From Bacteroidota bacterium (GTDB lineage Bacteria > Bacteroidota > Ignavibacteria > Kryptoniales > JAKASW01): DNA of 15,123 nucleotides. The translations under genes were made by a program, and so were the position numbers. Positions 7,904-14,979 of this stretch are shown in pieces; position 1 is the stretch's first letter, and each line of letters begins with the position of its first letter. The notes beneath the pieces are model-generated. The model saw only the letters and a list, made by a program, of their open reading frames with translations, was not told the DNA's origin and searched no databases. The stretch lies in the NCBI GenBank assembly GCA_021789755.1, contig JAJYJD010000061.1, positions 1-15,123 of the forward strand, written 5' to 3'.

Positions 7904-8950
7904 ATGAAAAATAGAACTGGAGTCAACAGGATGCGATCCTTCGTACCGCTAATGGCGTTCTCAATTTCGGTTCAGGTAATTCTCCAATTGTCGGCTTGCG
8001 ACGTATATGCGCAGCAAAAGCTGGCGCAGGCCGGTATGGATTTTCTGAACGTTGCCACAGATCCCAGGGCCGAGGCAATGGGCGAAGCAGTGACTTCATT
8101 GGAGGGCAATTCAAGCTCATTGTTCTTCAATACCGCCGGGATGGCCAGGCTTACCAACTTTGCGTCCGTTTCCTTCGGACAGGTCGACTGGATCGCGGGA
8201 ATAAAACACGTATTTGCGAGCGTCGCCATCAGTCCCGACAAAGGCCGATACGGCGTAGTCGGCTTCTACTTAAGGTCGGTAAATTACGGTGACCTGCAGG
8301 AGACGATAATCGCCAACAACCAGCAGGGATTCCAGGATGTCGGGACGTTCTCACCGACCGCCTTCTCCTTCGGCGTAGGATACGCCAGGGCCCTCAACGA
8401 TAAATTCTCCGTCGGCGGCAATGTCAATTACGTCATACAGAATCTTGGCACGAGCATAACAGACGTCGTCAACGGCATTAACGTGACGCAAAGCAATAAG
8501 CTGAGCGTTCTTTCATTCGACTTCGGCATGCTCTACAAGACCGGCTTCAAGAGCCTGACATTCGGGATGGACGTGAGAAATTTCTCGCGCGAGCTCAAAT
8601 ACGTGCAGGAAACTTTCGATCTTCCGCTCATCTTCAATCTCGGGATTTCGATGAATATTCTCGACATGTGGAACGTCGATCCAACACAACAAGCCTTCAC
8701 ACTGGCGGTCGACGCGACACACCCGCGCGATTACCCCGAGCAGATCAATGTCGGGGCCGAATACTCTTTCATGCAAGTCATCGCCCTCAGGGCCGGTTAC
8801 ATGTTCGTCAACGATGTATACCACTTTGCAGGTGGAATCGGCCTGCATGAAATCATAGGCGGAGTCAATCTTGGCCTCGACTATTCGTGGACACCTTTCA
8901 CGGGAGGCTTCGCAAACGTGCAGAGAATTTCGTTCAACGTTGCCTACTGA
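7904..8950 (+). CDS. PorV/PorQ-family outer-membrane beta-barrel protein (T9SS-associated)
   Basis: A 348-residue protein of the PorV/PorQ (UPF0164) family. After the leader comes the family's characteristic N-terminal stretch at about 44-83: GMDFLNVATDPRAEAMGEA, then SLEGNSSSLFFNTAGMA. It continues with repeated amphipathic beta-strands and ends in an aromatic residue (FNVAY). In characterised T9SS, PorV (LptO) binds the C-terminal domain of cargo after translocation and shuttles it to the attachment complex. Placement straight after a CTD protein suggests a dedicated shuttle. ATG 7904 is preferred because AGGTGA lies 5 nt upstream. A GTG at 7895, overlapping the previous stop, would add three residues. 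The leader contains LSAC (C32), which resembles a lipobox, but a signal peptidase I cut after VYA or VYAQ is more likely for a barrel protein. Confidence 0.87.
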   Translation: MKNRTGVNRMRSFVPLMAFSISVQVILQLSACDVYAQQKLAQAGMDFLNVATDPRAEAMGEAVTSLEGNSSSLFFNTAGMARLTNFASVSFGQVDWIAGIKHVFASVAISPDKGRYGVVGFYLRSVNYGDLQETIIANNQQGFQDVGTFSPTAFSFGVGYARALNDKFSVGGNVNYVIQNLGTSITDVVNGINVTQSNKLSVLSFDFGMLYKTGFKSLTFGMDVRNFSRELKYVQETFDLPLIFNLGISMNILDMWNVDPTQQAFTLAVDATHPRDYPEQINVGAEYSFMQVIALRAGYMFVNDVYHFAGGIGLHEIIGGVNLGLDYSWTPFTGGFANVQRISFNVAY

Positions 8951-9009
8951 GAAAGAAGAACAATGACATCACACAAAGAGTTTAATCTAAATTTGCCGGG
9001 ACATGCAAA

Positions 9010-10197
9010 ATGAAGAAGACCTCAAAATTCGTAACAGCGTTTATGGCAGTTGTCGCTCTTCTGGCGATGACGCTGCAGATGAACGGCTGCAAGCCGCAGG
9101 AGATTCCCAGCCTTTACGACCCCAACTGGAAGAGCCTCCCGCAACCGATCGTGGACAGCTTGTCGCCCAGCTTTTCTTTGGGGGGCGTCGGGACCTTGAC
9201 AGTCTACGGGAAGAACTTCTCCACGAAAGTTGACAGTGAGGGTGTCTTTTTCAACTCCACCCTGGCAACTTTAGTATCCGGAACTTCGACCCGCATAGTC
9301 CTGAAAACACCAAACGTCACGGGTGACTCCGTCCAGGTAAGAGTGTACGTCATCGGTGCGGCGGATTTCAGCCCGACGATTCTATACAAAATGCTGCCCG
9401 CAATCAGTCCTTTCGGAACTCTCCTGGGAAATCTTCCCGGGGTTCTGACGACAGATTCGGCCGGCAACTCGTATGTGAACTTAAAAACGAAAGCCGGAGT
9501 CGGTCAGGGGACATACAAGTTTACTCCGAATGGCAGCAGCACCGCTTTCGAAACATCCACGAATATCTGGTTCGGAATTAAGGTTGGGCCCGGAGGGTAT
9601 CTTTACCTGGCCCGGAATCTGGCAGCCGTTTTCAGAGTCGGGCCGGGCGGAGGAGCGGCAGCCCTTTGGGTGAAGACGCCGGGCAAAGTGACGGACATGG
9701 ACTTTGATCAGAACGGCGTATTATGGACCGGCGGCAACGGGACCGCGATTTACAGCATTAATCAAGCGTCTGTCGTCAAGAGCTTCCCCTTCCCCGCAAA
9801 TATACATGCCGTGAAGGTATACGGGGCAGACCTGTACGTGGCAGCGGGGATCGATTCTTCTGAGGCAGTCTGGAAGTTCCCCATTCTCGCATCCGGGGAT
9901 CTCGGCACGCCGCAGAAGTACTTTGACTTTTCTGCAGTGTACGGATACAACACTTATTCACCGCTTGCCATGGCTTTCAGTCAGGGCGGCGATCTCTATA
10001 TCGGTACCGACGCTCCGGATGCAATTGTCATAGTCCACGCGGACGGCAGTCACGAGCCACTCTACCCCGGTGTTTTCGCGCCTACAGTCCAGTCGCTATC
10101 ATGGGGAAGCGGCACTAACTTGTATATTAGCACCACGTCGGGCCTGTTCCGTGTCGTGGCACCAGCTTCCGGCGCGCCCAATTACGGCGCTCAATAA
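9010..10197 (+). CDS. Surface lipoprotein with IPT/TIG domain and beta-propeller-like repeats
   Basis: A 395-residue product with a lysine-rich start, a hydrophobic helix and a lipobox-like MNGC (C27), indicating a probable lipoprotein. Residues about 46-128 form an IPT/TIG immunoglobulin-like domain (PIVDSLSPSFSLGGVGTLTVYGKNFS, here split as PIVDSLSPSF and GTLTVYGKNF). The remainder holds NHL-like beta-propeller blades: VLTTDSAGNSYVNLKT, GIKVGPGGYLYLARN, DMDFDQNGVLWTGG, AVKVYGADLYVAAG, AMAFSQGGDLYIGTD, LSWGSGTNLYISTT. TIG-domain lipoproteins in Bacteroidota often bind ligands at the cell surface beside TonB receptors, which makes a SusE/F-like binding role plausible here. It follows the PorV-like gene by 59 bp, with only a weak ribosome site. 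An ATG at 9003 opens a different, short frame and is not used. Ligand unknown. Confidence 0.83.
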   Translation: MKKTSKFVTAFMAVVALLAMTLQMNGCKPQEIPSLYDPNWKSLPQPIVDSLSPSFSLGGVGTLTVYGKNFSTKVDSEGVFFNSTLATLVSGTSTRIVLKTPNVTGDSVQVRVYVIGAADFSPTILYKMLPAISPFGTLLGNLPGVLTTDSAGNSYVNLKTKAGVGQGTYKFTPNGSSTAFETSTNIWFGIKVGPGGYLYLARNLAAVFRVGPGGGAAALWVKTPGKVTDMDFDQNGVLWTGGNGTAIYSINQASVVKSFPFPANIHAVKVYGADLYVAAGIDSSEAVWKFPILASGDLGTPQKYFDFSAVYGYNTYSPLAMAFSQGGDLYIGTDAPDAIVIVHADGSHEPLYPGVFAPTVQSLSWGSGTNLYISTTSGLFRVVAPASGAPNYGAQ

Positions 10198-10269
10198 TGA
10201 GTGTGATTTGGATATTTCCGAAAATAAACGCAAAATACGCTAACCAGATTGTCTTGAGAGGAGGTGGAA

Positions 10270-10353
10270 GTGATCATCTTAGGTAGAACTGCGCAGGACC
10301 TTTTTGGCACTGCCGGGTACCATATAAAACCAAATTCAAAAACAACTACTTAA
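10270..10353 (+). CDS. Possible 27-codon leader ORF ahead of the T9SS cargo gene
   Basis: A GTG at 10270 sits 5 nt after a perfect AGGAGG (10259-10264) and opens a frame of 27 codons starting VIILGRTAQD and ending KTTT, with a TAA stop at 10351-10353. The last bases of the stop are part of the AAGGAGG site that serves the next gene at 10364, so ribosomes ending here would sit on the downstream start. The peptide has no recognisable motif. It could be a translational-coupling leader or chance; a strong ribosome site plus stop overlap is the only support. Confidence 0.35.
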   Translation: MIILGRTAQDLFGTAGYHIKPNSKTTT

Positions 10354-10358
10354 GGAGG
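10352..10358 (+). promoter_or_regulatory. Strong ribosome binding site for the 10364 gene
   Basis: AAGGAGG, 5 nt before the ATG at 10364, is a perfect Shine-Dalgarno match. It fixes the start of the downstream gene and overlaps the stop codon of the small upstream ORF. Strong sites of this kind are uncommon in many Bacteroidota, but AAAGGAGG also occurs before the 14336 gene. Confidence 0.7.
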
Positions 10359-10363
10359 TTGTA

Positions 10364-11680
10364 ATGAAAAAGTTCGTACTGTTTCTGTTCGTCGCAGCTT
10401 TAGGGACAGCGACCGCAGTAAACGCGCAATGGAAATTCCAGAAATGCTTTCCGGACACCACTTACAAGGGCTCGGCGCACGGTGTAGCAGTCAGCCCTGA
10501 CGGAAAGGTGTGGACTCAAATGTTCTATGCGCAGGACACACTCATAATTGGGAACGCCGCGGGTGACACTCTCAAAGTCAGAGGTATCCACGTCTACAAC
10601 CCCGACGGCACTCCGGCGTCATTTTCGCCGATCAAGATCTACAGCGGAACTGGTATTCAGGATACCAACTACAACAGCGCGCGTGGACTGACGACTGACA
10701 GATACAATGGAGACATCTTAGCCGCTTCGTATAACACCGTCTACGAGCTCAATTACAAGACCGGTGCTGCTCTCCGCAAGTATACTCCCCCCGATTCCAG
10801 CACGCTGACGGCCTGCCCCACCGACACAAGCGGTGATGTCTTTATCGGTAAAGTCCTGGACAGCGTAGCACCTGGACAGATAATCGACAATACATTCGCT
10901 TTTGTCGGTAATTGGGTCGATACCACTCGAGGGTACTCCAGGGCTTTTGAAGTATCGAAGGATGGCAATCACGTCTATTGGTGCGGTTATACCAACAACG
11001 CCGTATGGGATTATTATAGTTCAACCGGAATTTATGGAACCTATGCTGTGGCTGACACCGAGGCTAAGGGTCTGCAGTCGGAATCCGCGTGCTGGCAGCC
11101 CGGCACCAATTACTTGTGGCTCAGTCAATCGTACGTGACAAATGCATACACTCAGAATAAGTGGTACGCATTTGATACGAAGACAACCCCCTGGACGCTG
11201 AAAGACAGCATCGCCTGGGTGTGGAACAGCGACCCGACGAAGGGCGGCTACAAGTATTCCTCCGCAGATAGTGCGAACGGGCATCCGAGAGGGATTGCCT
11301 TCAGCGTAACCGGCGACACCACCTACCTCGCAATGTACAACATCAATGGACCGGGCTTCGAGATGTTCACCAGTCCAGCGACGGCGGTAAACCAGACTCC
11401 GAATAACGTTCCTTCGACATATGCCCTGTCGCAGAATTATCCGAACCCGTTCAACCCATCGACAAAGATCGACTATGATCTGAAGTCCAATGGAAGAGTC
11501 AACCTCGCCGTTTATGATGTCCTTGGCAGAGTGGTCGCCACCCTTGTCAATGGATACCAATCGGCTGGACAGTATTCGGTTACCTTCAACGCTGCAGGAC
11601 TCTCGTCAGGTGTATATTTCTACACTCTGAGAACGTCCAACGGCTCGAGTATCACCAAGAAGATGCTCTTGATGAAGTAA
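10364..11680 (+). CDS. Secreted beta-propeller-like protein with T9SS type A sorting domain
   Basis: A 438-residue protein with a signal peptide (MKKFVLFLFV..., cut after NA at 21). Residues about 36-335 contain propeller-like blades such as HGVAVSPDGKVW (39-50), ARGLTTDRYNGDILAASYN (106-124), AFEVSKDGNHVYWCGYT (194-210) and PRGIAFSVTGDTTYLAMYN (308-326). The C-terminal 86 residues (353-438) are a canonical type A T9SS sorting domain: YALSQNYPNPFNPSTKIDY, then VYDVLGRVVATLVN, GVYFYTL and KKMLLMK. The family is known to be exported across the outer membrane and usually cleaved and anchored on the surface. No catalytic motif is visible, so a binding or structural role is most likely. The start is fixed by AAGGAGG. 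It follows the TIG lipoprotein by 166 bp, also a propeller protein, and ends at tandem terminators. Confidence 0.88.
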   Translation: MKKFVLFLFVAALGTATAVNAQWKFQKCFPDTTYKGSAHGVAVSPDGKVWTQMFYAQDTLIIGNAAGDTLKVRGIHVYNPDGTPASFSPIKIYSGTGIQDTNYNSARGLTTDRYNGDILAASYNTVYELNYKTGAALRKYTPPDSSTLTACPTDTSGDVFIGKVLDSVAPGQIIDNTFAFVGNWVDTTRGYSRAFEVSKDGNHVYWCGYTNNAVWDYYSSTGIYGTYAVADTEAKGLQSESACWQPGTNYLWLSQSYVTNAYTQNKWYAFDTKTTPWTLKDSIAWVWNSDPTKGGYKYSSADSANGHPRGIAFSVTGDTTYLAMYNINGPGFEMFTSPATAVNQTPNNVPSTYALSQNYPNPFNPSTKIDYDLKSNGRVNLAVYDVLGRVVATLVNGYQSAGQYSVTFNAAGLSSGVYFYTLRTSNGSSITKKMLLMK

Positions 11681-11687
11681 GCATACG

Positions 11688-11730
11688 AGTGCGGTTCATC
11701 CGACCGATGGGCCGCACTTTTTTCTTTTTC
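11688..11730 (+). terminator. Strong intrinsic terminator after the T9SS cargo gene
   Basis: The arms at 11688-11700 and 11706-11718 pair over 13 bp (AGTGCGGTTCATC with GATGGGCCGCACT, including two G-T pairs) around the loop CGACC. A T-rich tract (11718-11729) follows. It begins 8 bp after the TAA at 11678-11680. It is a textbook rho-independent terminator for the upstream cluster. Confidence 0.88.
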
Positions 11731-11734
11731 AATG

Positions 11735-11770
11735 AAGGGGCATATCCGATGGCGGAAATGCCCCTTTTTT
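11735..11770 (+). terminator. Second, tandem intrinsic terminator
   Basis: AAGGGGCAT (11735-11743) pairs with ATGCCCCTT (11758-11766). Inside, after an A-A mismatch, TCCG pairs with CGGA around an ATGG loop. The stem runs into T6 (11765-11770). It lies only 17 bp past the first hairpin and backs it up. It also lies inside the longest open frame of the next gene, which supports the later start at 11819. Confidence 0.75.
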
Positions 11771-11818
11771 CTGGAACTAGAGATTTTGTGGAACGGGAAA
11801 GCTGGGGCCAAGCGGTTT

Positions 11819-14200
11819 ATGAAAAAATCTATTGCCGTTATCGTCGTAATGATTCTGCTATGCATCAATACTGCACCTTTGCTGGCGCAACTGAGTACTC
11901 CTCCGAAGCGTGAGTTCCGCGGCGCCTGGGTTGCAACAGTATCGAATATCGATTGGCCTTCGCAACCAGGTTTGACCGTTACACAACAGAAAGCACAGCT
12001 CCTAACGATCCTTAACGAACTGAAAGCGATGGGGATAAATGCGGTCTTTTTGCAGGTGAGACCTGAATGCGATGCCCTTTATGAATCAGGCATCGAACCT
12101 TGGTCATATTGGCTTACGGGAAAGCAAGGTCAGCCCCCTTCACCCTTCTATGATCCGCTTCAGTTCGCAATCGAAGAGGCACACAAGCGCGGGATGGAAC
12201 TTCACGCCTGGATAAACCCGTTTCGCGCGGTAAACAAAGTTGGAACTTTCACTCTGGATTCATCGCACGTCAGCATAAGGCATCCGGATTGGATCCTTTC
12301 ATACAACAAGAGCGGCGGCGGCACTCTCGTGCTGCTTAATCCGGGCCTGCCGCAGGTGCGGGACTATATCACTTCGGTAATCATGGACATAGTCAGAAGG
12401 TATGACGTAGATGGAATCCACTTTGATGACTACTTCTATCCTTACGAGGGAACAACAACTCAGGATACTGCGACCTTCAGGCTTTACAATCGTGGTATGA
12501 GTGACACCGCCGATTGGCGCCGCGACAATGTGAACCTTTTTGTGAAAGAAGTTTATGACAGCATACAAACTGTAAAACCCTGGGTGAAGTTCGGCATTTC
12601 CCCGTTTGGAATCTGGAAGAACGGCGTTCCGGCGGGCACCACCGGAACCGACGCGTACAGTGTGCTCTACGCCGATGCCATGGCATGGCTGCGCCAGAAC
12701 ATTGTCGATTATGTCGCGCCGCAATTGTACTGGCCCAACGGAGGTGCACAGGATTACGCCAAACTCATGACATGGTGGGCTGACTCGGCGGCGAATTACG
12801 GGCGCGACATCTACATCGGACAGGCTGCCTACCGCATCCCGAAGTGGACAGCCGGTGAGATCGAGCATCAGTTGAATCAGAACCGAACCAATAACGAAGT
12901 TCAGGGAAGCATTTTCTTCAGCACCAACAGCCTCACGGGCAACTTCGGCAACTTCGCCGATTCGTTGACACAGAATTATTATCGTTACCCGGCGCTTATT
13001 CCGCAGATGACGTGGAAGGATATGATCTCACCGAATCCACCGCAAGGTCTGCAGTACGCGGGTGGAAGTCCTGCCGGCGCCAACCTTTCATGGAAAGTCC
13101 CTGTCAAGGCCTCCGACGGAGACACGGCTTCCCGTTATGTCATCTACAGATTCGATCATTCGAACATCACGGCCGCGGAAATAGACAGTGCAAGAAATAT
13201 TCTGCTGGTTACCGACACCTCGAGCAGCGCTCCGCCGATTCCCGCCGGAAGCGGACCTTATTATTATGCGGTGACGGCACTGGACAGGAACTGGAATGAG
13301 AGCCCGGCGTCGGCAGTCGTTCCTGTATATTCGCCGCAGGCTCCATTGCTGGCATTTCCATCGGACAACTTCATCAACGCCAGGGACACGACTGTTCTTC
13401 AGTGGCAGCCATCCAACCTTACAGCATCTTATTCACTTGAAGTCTCGGCCGATTCCGCCTTCTCTAAAGCTCCCCTCGTGCGCCAGTCCGGAGTTACCAG
13501 AGACTCCTTTGCCGTGACCGGAATGGAAGGAATGCAAAAATACTATTGGAGAGTCTCGGCTTCCAATGCGGGAGGGACAAGCAACTTCTCCGGCACATGG
13601 TCGCTCACTACAGGTTTCCCGATATCGCCCATACTTGTGGCCCCGAGTAACGCCCTGACGAATGTACCATTGCTGCCGAAATTCACCTGGCACTCGAGGG
13701 ACAACGCGACACAATACAGATTGCAGGTGACAAGAGGCGGGGATTTCACATCCCCCGTTATAGACACGATTTTGACTGCCGATACTTCTTTTGCCGCGGT
13801 TGATTCACTCATGGGTAATGCCATCTACGGCTGGAGAGTCAGCGCACGTAACGACTATGGCTTCAGCCTGTGGTCGGACACTTTGAAGTTCAGGACGTTG
13901 GTGCCCACATGGGTCGCCCCGACCGGCGAATTGGCTTCGGAATACGATCTGATGCAGAACTATCCGAACCCGTTCAATCCTTCAACAGCGATCAGCTATA
14001 AGCTTTCAGCTTTCAGCCCGGTCACCCTGAAAGTGTACGACATTCTTGGAAGAGAGGTCGCGACACTGGTAAACCAGAATCAAAATCCGGGGAACTACAC
14101 TGTTGTCTTCGATGCGAGCAGGCTCCCAAGCGGCGTGTATTTCTACAGGCTCACAGCGGGCACATACACAGCGACGAAGAAGATGATGGTCGTAAAGTGA
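11819..14200 (+). CDS. GHL10 (DUF187) glycoside hydrolase, DigH/YngK-like, with fibronectin-III-like modules and T9SS sorting domain
   Basis: A 793-residue secreted enzyme. The start at 11819 is chosen because MKKSIAVIVVMILL begins a signal peptide (cut near LLA at 23). The frame is open back to 11732, but that part crosses a terminator hairpin. The GHL10 TIM-barrel spans about 31-400: REFRGAWVATVSNIDWPS (31-48), FLQVRPECDALYES (77-90), LHAWINPFR (128-136), GIHFDDYFYPY (199-209, with likely acidic catalytic residues at D203/D204) and DYVAPQLYWP (297-306). E. coli DigH of this family cleaves peptide-free peptidoglycan strands. Three Ig/fibronectin-III-like modules follow (about 405-503, 507-599, 603-693). 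The type A T9SS sorting domain is at 708-793 (NYPNPFNPST, then VYDILGREVATLVN, GVYFYRL, KKMMVVK). The substrate is probably an N-acetylhexosamine-containing glycan by family analogy. No clear promoter is seen in the 48 bp after the terminators. Confidence 0.92.
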   Translation: MKKSIAVIVVMILLCINTAPLLAQLSTPPKREFRGAWVATVSNIDWPSQPGLTVTQQKAQLLTILNELKAMGINAVFLQVRPECDALYESGIEPWSYWLTGKQGQPPSPFYDPLQFAIEEAHKRGMELHAWINPFRAVNKVGTFTLDSSHVSIRHPDWILSYNKSGGGTLVLLNPGLPQVRDYITSVIMDIVRRYDVDGIHFDDYFYPYEGTTTQDTATFRLYNRGMSDTADWRRDNVNLFVKEVYDSIQTVKPWVKFGISPFGIWKNGVPAGTTGTDAYSVLYADAMAWLRQNIVDYVAPQLYWPNGGAQDYAKLMTWWADSAANYGRDIYIGQAAYRIPKWTAGEIEHQLNQNRTNNEVQGSIFFSTNSLTGNFGNFADSLTQNYYRYPALIPQMTWKDMISPNPPQGLQYAGGSPAGANLSWKVPVKASDGDTASRYVIYRFDHSNITAAEIDSARNILLVTDTSSSAPPIPAGSGPYYYAVTALDRNWNESPASAVVPVYSPQAPLLAFPSDNFINARDTTVLQWQPSNLTASYSLEVSADSAFSKAPLVRQSGVTRDSFAVTGMEGMQKYYWRVSASNAGGTSNFSGTWSLTTGFPISPILVAPSNALTNVPLLPKFTWHSRDNATQYRLQVTRGGDFTSPVIDTILTADTSFAAVDSLMGNAIYGWRVSARNDYGFSLWSDTLKFRTLVPTWVAPTGELASEYDLMQNYPNPFNPSTAISYKLSAFSPVTLKVYDILGREVATLVNQNQNPGNYTVVFDASRLPSGVYFYRLTAGTYTATKKMMVVK

Positions 14201-14335
14201 CAGGATTAGAACGATAGAAGGTCGCAGTGACCGCGCGGCCTGAGTGTCGTCATTGAGGGTCGTAAACCGGTTTGTCTTGATGAAGTTATGCCTGTTCTTT
14301 ACGTTATATGCAGATCCATCCAAAGGAGGTAGTAG
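14201..14335. other. Intergenic region with AACCGGTT palindrome and weak promoter candidate
   Basis: A 135-bp gap. The 10-bp palindrome AAACCGGTTT (14264-14273) shares the AACCGGTT core with the 18-bp palindrome at 2412. Just downstream, TTGATG (14277-14282), 17 bp, then TACGTT (14300-14305) is a weak sigma-70-like promoter candidate. No T-tract terminator is visible after the 14200 stop. AAAGGAGG (14322-14329) is the ribosome site of the next gene. Confidence 0.35.
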
Positions 14336-14962
14336 ATGCGCACGATAAACAGATTGACCGCAATTATGATTATCATGTCGAGTTGCGTCGCGGTCTCTCA
14401 GGAAACCGTGCCGAAGGCTGCGAGCGAAGTGAAACTCTTCAAAGACAATGCTCTGGGGATTTCGTTTCCCGAAATCGGAAAGGTCGAGAAGATCGTCGGT
14501 GCCGGTTACAGGATGGTCCTCGGTTCCTCAGATAAAATATCCGGAAATTCTCCGGTTGCGCGCATATTTGTATCAAATGAGCCATTTGTCGACTTGCCGG
14601 GGAGTTACGGTGGAAGATTGTACATCAATAGCCCGGCGGCCGGCCGGTTACTGAAAGAGCGGGTCTTCGTTGACACGGTTCGAATCGATTCCATCGGGTT
14701 TACCAGAGAATACTGGACCGTCTATGCGGGAATGGGGGCATGGGAAACCGTCATCAACTGCTATTCCCTTCAATCGGGAAAATACTACATCGTTTCGTTT
14801 TCGCATGATGTGAGCGGGGTGAAACCGGGAGAATTTGTCGACGGAAAACAAATAACGGCTCAAGAAGTAAAAGCAAGACTCTTGAAATCTCTCCGCGACT
14901 CCACAAACACGGCGGTGCAGCAGTTTAACCAGCTCGTCACCTCCTTCCGAATAGACAGGTGA
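14336..14962 (+). CDS. Small secreted protein of unknown function
   Basis: A 208-residue protein I do not recognise. The start is fixed by AAAGGAGG 6 nt upstream. A hydrophobic leader (MRTINRLTAIMIIMSSCVAVS) indicates export; a cut near SVS/Q at 21-22 is plausible. MSSC only loosely resembles a lipobox, so lipidation is doubtful. The mature part begins with KLFKDNALGISFPE (34-46), the kind of opening seen in PsbP/DUF1795-type single-domain proteins that start with a 'segment-sits-in-a-beta-sheet' fold, but this likeness is weak. Alternating beta-strands follow, then a charged helical C-terminal stretch (about 173-208). It is the first gene after the GHL10 hydrolase, with 17 bp to the next start, so it is probably co-transcribed with the partial gene downstream. 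Confidence 0.78.
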   Translation: MRTINRLTAIMIIMSSCVAVSQETVPKAASEVKLFKDNALGISFPEIGKVEKIVGAGYRMVLGSSDKISGNSPVARIFVSNEPFVDLPGSYGGRLYINSPAAGRLLKERVFVDTVRIDSIGFTREYWTVYAGMGAWETVINCYSLQSGKYYIVSFSHDVSGVKPGEFVDGKQITAQEVKARLLKSLRDSTNTAVQQFNQLVTSFRIDR

Positions 14963-14979
14963 ACAAGAACGGAAACGTC

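Noticed and set aside
9003..9233. Plus-strand frame starting 7 bp before the lipoprotein
   Set aside because: No signal peptide or conserved motif; the lipoprotein frame explains the region.
10208..10236. TTGGAT-N17-CAAAAT as a promoter for the 10364 gene
   Set aside because: Only 7 of 12 consensus matches; read-through from the upstream cluster is as likely.
11732..11818. Upstream extension of the GHL10 frame
   Set aside because: It crosses the second terminator hairpin and would place 29 charged residues before a normal signal peptide.
11432..13977. Shared TATCCGAACCCGTTCAA DNA in the two canonical T9SS domains, considered as a repeat or recombination site
   Set aside because: The match covers the conserved YPNPFN codons and falls away outside them, so protein-level constraint explains it.
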